From NCBI GenBank assembly GCA_003162995.1, contig PLUZ01000156.1, forward strand, positions 1 through 8,585: DNA of 8,585 bases. Reading direction: 5' to 3'. Shown here piece after piece: positions 1 through 5,576 of the stretch. Position 1 is the stretch's first letter. Each line of letters begins with the position of its first letter. A program made the translations under genes and the position numbers. The notes under the pieces are model-generated. The model ran no database searches, had not been told where the DNA came from, and saw nothing but the letters and a program-made list of their open reading frames with translations. This DNA comes from Methylocapsa sp. (GTDB taxonomy: Bacteria > Pseudomonadota > Alphaproteobacteria > Rhizobiales > Beijerinckiaceae).

Positions 1-62
1 CGGCCGCCTAGAAACGCATCCGTGACAAGCTGAGGCGGATCTTCGACCGGCGCCTCAGCCAT
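1..62 (-). CDS. tRNA1(Val) adenine-N6 methyltransferase-like protein, N-terminal fragment
   Basis: The reverse strand from the ATG at 62 encodes MAEAPVEDPPQLVTDAFLGG and runs off the left edge of the window, so only about 20 residues are visible. The T-x-DAFLGG stretch is the usual N-terminal start of the alphaproteobacterial COG4123/TrmN6-like SAM-dependent methyltransferases, which in the studied enterobacterial member methylate A37 of tRNA1(Val). The ATG overlaps the TGA stop of the upstream DUF2007 gene by 8 bases (ATGGCTGA), which suggests translational coupling in a two-gene unit. In Rhizobiales this methyltransferase is commonly next to a DUF2007 gene and a polyprenyl synthetase, as here. 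The catalytic domain lies outside the window, so the assignment rests on the N-terminal motif and the neighbourhood only. Confidence 0.6.
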   Translation of the reverse strand, partial: MAEAPVEDPPQLVTDAFLGG

Positions 63-279
63 CGCGCAATTCCGGGCCAAGCCCCGCTTCCGTCAAAGCT
101 TTTCGAGCGCGCGCCTCGGCATCGGCCGCGACGAGCACCCGGCGCGGCAAAAAGGACAAGGACCCTTCGAGCGCGCTCATATGCCGGTCGGCGAGGAAAA
201 CGGCGATGCCGGAGTCCGCGAGGATGGCTTCAACCTTAGAAATCAGCACGAGGTCGTTGGTGCGAAGAAGTTCGATCAA
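55..279 (-). CDS. DUF2007 family small protein
   Basis: A 74-residue protein beginning IELLRTND after its initiator and carrying the family's HMS-x-LEGS and LPRRVLV motifs (about residues 33-50). This matches the short DUF2007 domain (putative prokaryotic signal transducing protein); no molecular function is established. No signal peptide or membrane segment is visible, so it is probably cytosolic. I choose the TTG at 279 as start. It is preceded by GGGAG with 5 bases of spacing, and the family normally begins right at IELLRTND. An upstream in-frame ATG at 357 would add 26 residues that do not look like the family and would run through an AT-rich dyad more likely to be regulatory. The stop overlaps the start of the methyltransferase gene. 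The next gene upstream is divergent (ispB), and 631 bases separate the two starts. Confidence 0.85.
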   Translation of the reverse strand: MIELLRTNDLVLISKVEAILADSGIAVFLADRHMSALEGSLSFLPRRVLVAADAEARARKALTEAGLGPELRDG

Positions 280-304
280 TTCTGCTCCCTTCGCAGTTCG
301 CGCA

Positions 305-348
305 TATGTCATATATGTCCTTATAAAGTGACATGATAAGGTAACATG
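305..348 (-). promoter_or_regulatory. AT-rich dyad upstream of DUF2007, candidate operator/promoter
   Basis: An AT-rich patch in GC-rich DNA with repeated half-sites: ATGTC at 306-310 and 315-319, GACAT at 330-334, and AACAT at 343-347. ATGTC(315)-N10-GACAT(334) forms a dyad centred on TATAA. The 13-mers at 321-333 and 334-346 are imperfect tandem copies matching at 10 of 13 positions. The site is 36-70 bases upstream of the DUF2007 start, where a promoter or repressor site is expected. No good -35/-10 pair could be aligned, and the cognate regulator is unknown. Confidence 0.4.
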
Positions 349-384
349 CGCCAACACATTGCCTTTGAGTGTTTCTTTTTTTCA

Positions 385-421
385 CGCAATTCTTGTTTTC
401 TCTTGTTTTCCGCAATTCTTG
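385..421. repeat. 10-bp tandem duplication flanked by an 11-bp direct repeat
   Basis: TCTTGTTTTC occurs twice in perfect tandem (391-400, 401-410). The block is bracketed by two identical copies of CGCAATTCTTG (385-395 and 411-421), giving a nested repeat in a T-rich tract. A near-palindrome, CTCTTG-G-CAAGAG, follows at 436-448. There is no coding context. This could be replication slippage in a low-complexity tract or a phased binding site. Confidence 0.6.
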
Positions 422-592
422 GCGGACGAACAGCGCTCTTGGCAAGAGGGCTCTGGCAAATCGGCACCCCTTGCTCGGGCAGCTTGCGGTTGCGAGTCCT
501 TTTTCCAATCATTTTTCCCGGAAGCCGGCGGCCGCTGTTAGGCACCGATGCTTCGGTGACGCCAAAACCGGCGTGCGGAACCGGCATTCCCC

Positions 593-612
593 GCGTGACG
601 ATGCGTGACGAT
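593..612. repeat. Perfect 10-bp tandem duplication GCGTGACGAT
   Basis: GCGTGACGAT is repeated exactly at 593-602 and 603-612 in the ispB upstream region. The 10-bp period is close to one DNA helical turn, so both units would present on the same face. The function is unknown. Confidence 0.6.
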
Positions 613-662
613 TGCTGGCTTTTTATCAGTCGCATTTTTATAAGTTGCACTTGGAGCTTGAT

Positions 663-691
663 TTGACAGTTGTTCCATGCTGGGCATTAAA
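663..691 (+). promoter_or_regulatory. Possible sigma70-type promoter for ispB
   Basis: A perfect -35 hexamer TTGACA at 663-668 is followed after 17 bases by ATTAAA at 686-691, a weak -10 match. It would give a 5' leader of about 210 bases that includes the GCAACCGGTTGC palindrome and the 829-869 hairpin. Only the -35 is convincing. Confidence 0.3.
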
Positions 692-828
692 GCACTGCTC
701 CAGGGTTTGCCGGGCAACCGGTTGCGCGGGTAAACAGCGGCGTTGAAAGCGGCTGGATCACCTGCCAAGTTGCGAAGCGGCAAACCGGGTTCTATTACAA
801 GCCGCGTCCTCACTGACGCGTCCTAGCG

Positions 829-876
829 CGCTTCCCGATCAGATGGACTCATCTGATCGATAGGAAGCGATCAGAT
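829..876 (+). repeat. Strong hairpin with a third competing arm upstream of ispB
   Basis: The main stem pairs CGCTTCC (829-835) plus CGATCAGATG (836-845) with CATCTGATCG (850-859) plus GGAAGCG (863-869). That is 17 base pairs with a 4-base loop, GACT, and a 3-base bulge, ATA. A third copy of the first arm, CGATCAGAT (868-876), can pair instead with 851-859 to form a 9-bp hairpin with loop ATAGGAAG. The two folds share the middle arm and are mutually exclusive. The element ends 21 bases before the ispB ribosome binding site. It may be a leader attenuator, a protein-binding palindrome, or a member of a dispersed intergenic repeat family. No U-tract follows either hairpin, so neither is a standard intrinsic terminator. 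Confidence 0.7.
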
Positions 877-910
877 TCAAAAGTGCCGCCGGCATTCGGA
901 GAATTCAATC

Positions 911-1924
911 TTGGGCGTTGTCATCCCTCTCGAAGAAAAAATTCAGGAGTCCGGCATCGACGGGCTGCTCGCCCTGGTGACCGCCGACATGGACCGCGTC
1001 AATCAGACGATCCTCTCGCGCGCCGCTTCCGATGTATCGATGATACCCGAAGTCGCCAATCATTTGATTTCGTCGGGCGGCAAACGCCTGCGCCCCATGC
1101 TGACCTTGGCGGCCGCCGGACTTTGCGGCTACACAGGGGCAGGTCATATCAAGCTCGCCGCCTCGGTGGAATTCATGCACACCGCGACGCTACTTCACGA
1201 CGATGTCGTGGACGAGAGCGACATGCGCCGGGGCAAGCTCGCGGCGCGCATGCTGTGGGGCAATGAGGCGAGCGTTCTCGTCGGCGATTTTCTCCTCGGC
1301 CAAGCCTTCAAGATGATGGTCGAGGTTGGCTCGCTCCCTTGTCTCGACGTTCTCTCCTCCGCCGCCGCCGTCATCGCCGAAGGCGAGGTCATGCAACTTT
1401 CCGCCGCGAAGGATACTGAAACCAGCGAGGACGATTACCTTGCGGTGATTCGCGCCAAGACAGCCGCTTTGTTCGGCGCCGCGTCGGAAGTCGGCGCCCT
1501 GCTCGGGCAACGGCCCAAGCCGGAGATTGCAGCATGCCGCGGCTACGGATTGAATCTCGGCATCGCATTCCAGCTCATCGACGACGCGCTCGACTACGGT
1601 GGAACCTCGGCTAAGCTCGGCAAGAATGTCGGCGATGATTTCCGGGAAGGAAAAATCACTCTGCCGGTGGTTCTGTCGTTCCGGCGCGGTTCGCAAAAGC
1701 AGCGGGAGTTCTGGCGCCGCACCCTGGAGCAAGGCGCGATCGCCGAGGGCGACCTCGAGACCGCGATCACCACCCTGCACTTGCACCGCGCGCTCGAGGA
1801 TACGATTGAGCGCGCCCGCCATTACGGGGCCATGGCGCGCGACGCCTTGGAGCTGTTTCCCGCCTCGCCATGGAAATTCGCCTTGAGCGAGGTCGTCGAT
1901 TTCTGCGTCAACCGCGTCTACTGA
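911..1924 (+). CDS. ispB: Octaprenyl-type long-chain polyprenyl diphosphate synthase
   Basis: A 337-residue cytosolic trans-isoprenyl diphosphate synthase that extends farnesyl diphosphate with isopentenyl diphosphate to make the ubiquinone side chain. It has the substrate-binding GGKRLRP motif (residues 56-62), the first aspartate-rich motif LLHDDVVDE (D97, D98, D101) and the second, QLIDDALD (D224, D225, D228), which together bind Mg-diphosphate. The residue five positions before D97 is alanine (A92), as in long-chain enzymes; short-chain farnesyl or geranylgeranyl synthases carry a bulky aromatic there. The HTATLLHDDVVDES block is the same as in E. coli IspB. Exact chain length (C40 or C50) cannot be read from sequence. 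The start is a TTG with GGAG at 898-901, 9 bases upstream; the following GVVIPL matches the usual N-terminus of rhizobial orthologues, so this non-ATG start is well supported. The length is normal and no key residue is missing. Confidence 0.93.
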   Translation: MGVVIPLEEKIQESGIDGLLALVTADMDRVNQTILSRAASDVSMIPEVANHLISSGGKRLRPMLTLAAAGLCGYTGAGHIKLAASVEFMHTATLLHDDVVDESDMRRGKLAARMLWGNEASVLVGDFLLGQAFKMMVEVGSLPCLDVLSSAAAVIAEGEVMQLSAAKDTETSEDDYLAVIRAKTAALFGAASEVGALLGQRPKPEIAACRGYGLNLGIAFQLIDDALDYGGTSAKLGKNVGDDFREGKITLPVVLSFRRGSQKQREFWRRTLEQGAIAEGDLETAITTLHLHRALEDTIERARHYGAMARDALELFPASPWKFALSEVVDFCVNRVY

Positions 1925-2051
1925 GCGTCCCGTCAAGACCGGGCGGCGGGTTTGGCTTTTCCGATCCCTCGCACCAATCGCGCCTTTCGATGTGCCCCAT
2001 TCTGGCACGCTCCTCGCCCGCCTTTCGTAACCTGTTCTCAAGCTTACGCGA

Positions 2052-2075
2052 CAATAATTCTTGCGAGAATTATTG
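2052..2075. promoter_or_regulatory. AT-rich perfect inverted repeat upstream of the hydrolase gene
   Basis: CAATAATTCT (2052-2061) and AGAATTATTG (2066-2075) are perfect inverted arms around TGCG. TTGCGAG is also directly repeated at 2061-2067 and 2073-2079. The element is very AT-rich within GC-rich DNA and lies 50 bases before the hydrolase ATG, suiting an operator for a dimeric repressor or a leader hairpin. The overall look recalls Fur-superfamily sites, but it does not match a consensus I can name with confidence. No U-tract follows, so it is not a terminator of ispB. Confidence 0.5.
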
Positions 2076-2124
2076 CGAGCGGGCGGCCGATAGCGCCATA
2101 CCTGCCGGTGAGCGTGAGACACGC

Positions 2125-3378
2125 ATGGGTTATTCGCGGATCGGTTGGGCGATGGGCGCCGTCGCGCCATGGTGCCTTGGCATGGCACTTGCGGTCTCGA
2201 TAAGCGCCGACGCCGGCCAGGAAGCCTCATTTGGAGCGTCGTGGGCGCCCGTAGCTTTGCGCGCGCCAGCCCCGCCGGCCGTTCTTGTTCCGATCGAACC
2301 CTCGGCGCAACCCTTTGAGCTTTCCATCGATTTTGGCGGGATCTCGGGCGAAGCAGGCAAGATCTTGCGGGAGGCAAGTCTGTCGATCGGCAGCGACGAG
2401 GAATTCCGCCGCCTGCCCGATGAAATCGAACCGCGCGCCGTTTTGAAACGCAACGCGCATCTGTTTCCTTCGGTTGATCGCACCCATAAGGGAGATCCCT
2501 TGGTTGGTTTGCGGCCGGCATTCGACTCGCGGTTGCGCGAGTCCCATGGCCTCGCCAAACTCCGTGCCGAAGACTTGCTTTTCCATCATGACGAAAACGG
2601 GCCGGCGGCCGGTTTCGCGGTTCCGGATGACGAGGCCTCCCCCTCGGATAGCGCCGCCGCCTTCGAGCCATGGCCCGATGGCGAAAGTCCGACCACGGCG
2701 CATTCCAGCGCCGCGGCATCTCCAGGCCAGAAACATTCGCCGGTGACAATGCGCCCCGCCGCGATCAACGAGCGGCTGATGCAGGGAGCAACGCCGGCGA
2801 CGAGCCGCGCGGTCGCGCTCGGATCGACGACGCCCGCCCCGGCCGATTCGACGCCCATCGAAGTCGTGGCGCGCTCAGGCGAGCCTCGGGGGGCGGCGCC
2901 CGCCATGGGCGAGGTTACGGCACTCGTAGGGACTCGGCCGAATTACGCGACGTTCCTCGACCAGGACAAGGCGGCGCGGGAAAACCGTTGCCTTGCCGAA
3001 GCCATCTATTTCGAAGCCCGCGGCGAATCCGACGAAGGTCAAGCGGCCGTCGCACAGGTCGTCCTGAATCGCGTGGCGAGCGGTCTTTATCCGGCCACGA
3101 TCTGCGGCGTCGTCTATCAGAACCGGCAGCGCTGGCATGGATGCCAATTCTCTTTCGCCTGTGAAGGCAAATCGCTGCGCGTCAGCGAACCGGAGGCTTG
3201 GCAAAGGGCCGAGCGGATCGCCGCCGAAGTGACGAACGGCAAGACCTATGTCTCCGATATTGCTGGCTCAACCCATTATCACGCCAATTATATCCGGCCG
3301 CGCTGGGCAAGAAGACTTGAAAAGATGGACGTGATTGGGCATCATATTTTCTATAAACTAAGGCCTGGGCAGAGCTGA
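2125..3378 (+). CDS. Secreted SleB/CwlJ-family cell wall hydrolase
   Basis: A 417-residue exported protein with a C-terminal Hydrolase_2 (SleB/CwlJ) domain at about residues 285-411, predicted to cleave peptidoglycan glycan strands in the periplasm. The signature AEAIYFEARGE (291-301) contains E297, which corresponds to the conserved putative catalytic glutamate. It continues with GQAAVAQVVLNRV, WHGCQFSF (337-344), STHYHANYI (382-390) and GHHIFY. Cysteines 289, 327, 340 and 346 could form disulfides. An N-terminal signal peptide is visible (R5, hydrophobic core about 8-27, likely cut after ADA at 28-30). Residues 160-265 are rich in Ala, Pro and Ser and look disordered. I chose the ATG at 2125 because it begins the signal peptide; GTGAG precedes it by 6 bases, a weak site. 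An in-frame ATG at 1870 would overlap ispB and add 85 residues without an export signal. SleB-type proteins in non-sporulating bacteria act in wall remodelling; the exact bond cleaved is not established for this one. Confidence 0.88.
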   Translation: MGYSRIGWAMGAVAPWCLGMALAVSISADAGQEASFGASWAPVALRAPAPPAVLVPIEPSAQPFELSIDFGGISGEAGKILREASLSIGSDEEFRRLPDEIEPRAVLKRNAHLFPSVDRTHKGDPLVGLRPAFDSRLRESHGLAKLRAEDLLFHHDENGPAAGFAVPDDEASPSDSAAAFEPWPDGESPTTAHSSAAASPGQKHSPVTMRPAAINERLMQGATPATSRAVALGSTTPAPADSTPIEVVARSGEPRGAAPAMGEVTALVGTRPNYATFLDQDKAARENRCLAEAIYFEARGESDEGQAAVAQVVLNRVASGLYPATICGVVYQNRQRWHGCQFSFACEGKSLRVSEPEAWQRAERIAAEVTNGKTYVSDIAGSTHYHANYIRPRWARRLEKMDVIGHHIFYKLRPGQS

Positions 3379-3418
3379 TCACGGCGATTTCGCGCCAGCT
3401 CCCCGGATTGCCGTCCAT

Positions 3419-3452
3419 GCATGATCCCAAAAATTTTTGGATAGGATTATGC
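3419..3452. repeat. RIME-like intergenic palindrome, copy A
   Basis: Outer arms GCATGATCC (3419-3427) and GGATTATGC (3444-3452) pair with one wobble. Within them is a perfect 14-bp palindrome, CCAAAAATTTTTGG (3427-3440). The outer sequence matches copy B at 5577-5623 (GCATGATCCC at the left and GGATA followed by a GAT-type arm at the right), but the centre is shorter. The pattern resembles the rhizobial intergenic mosaic palindromes (RIME) typically placed between genes. It sits 40 bases after the hydrolase stop. Confidence 0.65.
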
Positions 3453-3479
3453 GAGAAAGCTTAAGATAACGAAGAATGG

Positions 3480-3514
3480 GACCATGAGCGACCGCACTTG
3501 AGACGATCATGGTC
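3480..3514. repeat. 8-bp inverted repeat in the hydrolase-TPR gap
   Basis: GACCATGA (3480-3487) and TCATGGTC (3507-3514) are perfect inverted arms with 19 bases between. They lie between the RIME-like palindrome and the 12-bp tandem repeats. No U-tract follows. The role is unknown; it may be part of the composite repeat. Confidence 0.4.
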
Positions 3515-3568
3515 GGAGTGCCGCCTGGGATCGAGTCCGGATTTGCCCTGGCGTTCGGGCATCCCTCC

Positions 3569-3617
3569 AAGCCTCTCTGGAAGCCTCTGTGCAAGCTTCG
3601 CTGGAAGCAAAGTTGGG
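3569..3617 (+). repeat. Degenerate 12-bp tandem repeat, about four units
   Basis: Units begin at 3569, 3581, 3593 and 3605: AAGCCTCTCTGG, AAGCCTCTGTGC, AAGCTTCGCTGG and AAGCAAAGTTGGG; a further AAGCG follows at 3618. The first two are nearly identical and later ones degrade. In one frame each unit reads K-x-x-W or K-x-x-C (KPLW, KPLC, KLRW, KQSW), but there is no good evidence that this frame is translated. The array ends about 60 bases before the TPR gene. Confidence 0.6.
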
Positions 3618-3678
3618 AAGCGCTACGTTCGAAATTAACCGGGCAACCTAAAACGGCCATGTTCGTCGTGAGGAACTC

Positions 3679-5532
3679 ATGTCGAACCCCCGGCGGCCGG
3701 GAAATCGCCTCTTGCACGGAAAGACGCTCCGCATGCCGATCAAATATTTGTTTACCCGCAAAGCTTATGGCAGGCGCTGCCGCCACCGCGCCTTGCGCGG
3801 GCTTGCGGCGCTTTGTCTCGGAGCATTGGTTGTCCCCGCCGCGCGCGACAGCGCACAAGCCCGGACACAGGAGAACTTGGCCATTGCAACACCTTTCGAG
3901 GTTGGCGAAAGCCCATCCGGCAATTATCTCGCGGCCCTAGTCGCAGGCGCCGAGCACGATACGGTTGCCGCGGCGACTTTCTTTCGCGAAGCGCTGCGGT
4001 TCGATCCGCGCAATCCAAATCTGATCGAGCGCGCCTTCATCGCGGCGGTCTCGAACGGCAATATGCAAGACGCTTTCAGCCTCGCCGATCGTCTGATCGT
4101 GCATGATCCGAACAATAGCCTCGCGCGCCTCACCCTTGGCATCAAGGCGATCAAGGCAAAGCGGTTCGCCGCCGCGCGCGCCTATTTCGCGAAGGGCGGC
4201 ACCAGCCAGCAGCGCGATATTACCGCAACGCTGCTCACCGCCTGGACCTATGCGGGCAGCGGCGATACAAGCCGCGCCCTCAGCCTCGTCGATAAGCTCC
4301 GCGGCGAAAACTTCGGGGTTTTCCGGGATTTCCATGCCGCGCTTATCGCCGATGCCGCCAATGATCAGAAGGAAGCCTTGAAGCGCATGAAAGCGGCCTA
4401 CGCTGCCGACAAGAATACTTTGCGTCTTGTCGATGCCTATGCCCGTTTCTTGATTCGCCATGGCAACCGCGACGAAGCCATTGCCGCCTATGAGGCCTTC
4501 GATCAAATTCTACCCAACCATCCCATCGTCACCGCGGCGCTCGCCAACATCAAGGCGGGCAAACCGGTCGAGCCGCTGGTCAAGGATGCCCAGGAAGGCG
4601 CGGCGGAAGTTCTCTATGGCCTTGGCGCCGCCGGCGGCCAGCAAGGCGACGAAATCGCCGCCATGATCTACCTCCGTCTCGCGCTCTATCTGACCCCGCA
4701 CAACAGTCTTGCCATCATCACCCTTGGCGACCTCTGCGAGCGCGTCAAACAGAACGAACAAGCCATCGACGTCTATGGATTGGTGCCGGAGAACGATCCT
4801 TTGCGCACCACGGCCGATATCCAGACCGGCCAGATTCTCGAAGCCTTGGAGCGCCCGGACGAAGCCTCCAAATATCTGAATAAGATCGTCGACGAAAACC
4901 CGAAGAACGAGGACGCACTCTCCGCGCTGGGCAATCTGCAACGCGCGCATAAACATTATGCGGAGGCGATCGAAACCTATTCGCGGGCCTTGGCCGGGAA
5001 GAGCAAACCCGAAAAAACGGATTGGCCGATCTATTATTTCCGGGGCATTTCCTACGAGCGCGAGAAGAGATGGCCGGAAGCCGAGGCTGACCTCATGCAG
5101 GCTCTCGCCCTTTATCCCGATCAGCCTCTCGTCTTGAACTATCTTGGCTACAGCTGGGTCGATCAAAACATGAACCTCGACGAAGGCTTCAACATGCTGC
5201 GCCGGGCGGTCGAACTGCGTCCGACCGACGGTTATATCGTCGATAGTCTAGGCTGGGCGAATTACAAACTCGGCCGCAACGACGAGGCCGTGAAGCAACT
5301 CGAGCGCGCGATCGATCTCAAACCCTCGGATCCCGTGATCAACGACCATCTTGGCGATGCCTATTGGCGGGCGGGGCGCAAGCTCGAAGCGCATTTCCAG
5401 TGGAACCACGCGCGCGACCTCGATCCCGAGCCGGAGGACAAGGTCAAAATTCTGCACAAGATCGAGCATGGTCTCGACGACGAGCCGAATCCCGCCGCAG
5501 CGGAAGCCGACCCAAAAAAAAACGGGGGCTGA
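3679..5532 (+). CDS. Exported tetratricopeptide repeat protein, LbcA-like
   Basis: A 617-residue helical repeat protein. After a basic N-region (residues 20-40) comes a hydrophobic segment (41-54) and a probable signal peptidase I site after SAQA (58-61), so it is predicted to be periplasmic. There is no lipobox: the only nearby cysteine, C46, is preceded by leucine. TPR units cover most of 80-580. The best are near 394-440, 452-481, and the run from NYLGYSWVDQ (487-496) through DSLGWANYKLGR (522-533) to NDHLGDAYWRAGR (555-567). That C-terminal block resembles Pseudomonas LbcA (PA4667), an adaptor that presents peptidoglycan hydrolases to the CtpA protease, and PA4667 also lies near ispE. Orthology is inferred. 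The start ATG at 3679 has GAGG five bases upstream; the ATG at 3733 (residue 19), with GGAAAG before it, is a realistic alternative giving a more usual signal peptide. The last codons contain nine A in a row (5514-5522), a possible slippage site affecting only the last few residues. Confidence 0.85.
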   Translation: MSNPRRPGNRLLHGKTLRMPIKYLFTRKAYGRRCRHRALRGLAALCLGALVVPAARDSAQARTQENLAIATPFEVGESPSGNYLAALVAGAEHDTVAAATFFREALRFDPRNPNLIERAFIAAVSNGNMQDAFSLADRLIVHDPNNSLARLTLGIKAIKAKRFAAARAYFAKGGTSQQRDITATLLTAWTYAGSGDTSRALSLVDKLRGENFGVFRDFHAALIADAANDQKEALKRMKAAYAADKNTLRLVDAYARFLIRHGNRDEAIAAYEAFDQILPNHPIVTAALANIKAGKPVEPLVKDAQEGAAEVLYGLGAAGGQQGDEIAAMIYLRLALYLTPHNSLAIITLGDLCERVKQNEQAIDVYGLVPENDPLRTTADIQTGQILEALERPDEASKYLNKIVDENPKNEDALSALGNLQRAHKHYAEAIETYSRALAGKSKPEKTDWPIYYFRGISYEREKRWPEAEADLMQALALYPDQPLVLNYLGYSWVDQNMNLDEGFNMLRRAVELRPTDGYIVDSLGWANYKLGRNDEAVKQLERAIDLKPSDPVINDHLGDAYWRAGRKLEAHFQWNHARDLDPEPEDKVKILHKIEHGLDDEPNPAAAEADPKKNGG

Positions 5533-5544
5533 TCGCGCCCCCGT
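5514..5544 (-). terminator. Intrinsic terminator oriented on the minus strand
   Basis: ACGGGGGC (5522-5529) and GCCCCCGT (5537-5544) form a perfect 8-bp GC-rich stem around a 7-base loop that contains the TPR gene's TGA stop. Read on the minus strand, the stem is followed directly by nine T (complement of A 5514-5522), a textbook rho-independent terminator. Read on the plus strand it is followed by AAAAT, so it should not terminate TPR transcription efficiently, although the hairpin could still protect the 3' end. No minus-strand gene is visible that would need it. Confidence 0.65.
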
Positions 5545-5576
5545 AAAATGAGGCGCCAAGCACCTCCATGCGGCTC

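Larger units (their letters stand above)
280..910. other. Long divergent intergenic region, no credible gene
   Basis: This 631-base stretch separates the minus-strand DUF2007 unit from plus-strand ispB. Open frames exist (for example 346-666 plus and 321-650 minus) but they have no recognisable motif, no convincing ribosome binding site, and poor or cysteine/arginine-rich composition. The T-rich part at 365-420 is atypical of the surrounding GC-rich DNA. Within the region I see an AT-rich dyad, two perfect 10-bp tandem duplications, a short hairpin with CACCGA/TCGGTG arms (544-559), a perfect 12-bp palindrome GCAACCGGTTGC (714-725), a 15-base 16S-3'-end match (749-763) and a strong hairpin (829-869). 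An untranslated or small RNA here is possible but not demonstrated. Confidence 0.7.

Noticed and set aside
316..333. TGT-N12-ACA, the PpsR/CrtJ consensus of photosynthetic bacteria
   Set aside because: The core of six fixed bases is expected about twice by chance in a window this size, and no photosynthesis gene is present.
346..666. 106-residue plus-strand frame and overlapping minus-strand frame 321-650 in the divergent region
   Set aside because: No ribosome binding site, no motif, unusual Cys/Phe/Arg content, and they run through repeats.
1925..1965. Intrinsic terminator after ispB (CCCG/CGGG followed by a T-rich stretch)
   Set aside because: The stem is only about four pairs and the T-tract is interrupted; not strong enough to call.
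1870..2124. Upstream in-frame extension of the hydrolase from an ATG at 1870
   Set aside because: It would overlap ispB, span the AT-rich inverted repeat, and bury the signal peptide at residue 86.
1190..2749. 519-residue open frame on the minus strand, antisense to ispB and the hydrolase gene
   Set aside because: Arginine- and proline-rich translation without motifs, opposite two well-supported genes; a typical artefact of GC-rich codon bias.
3509..3940. 143-residue plus-strand frame with K-x-x-W repeats
   Set aside because: Poor ribosome binding site and it overlaps the TPR gene out of frame by over 250 bases. The DNA tandem repeat is kept as a feature instead.
5516..5529. Programmed -1 frameshift at A-AAA-AAC followed by a hairpin
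   Set aside because: The stem begins directly at the heptamer with no spacer, and the shifted product would differ by only a few residues at the C-terminus.
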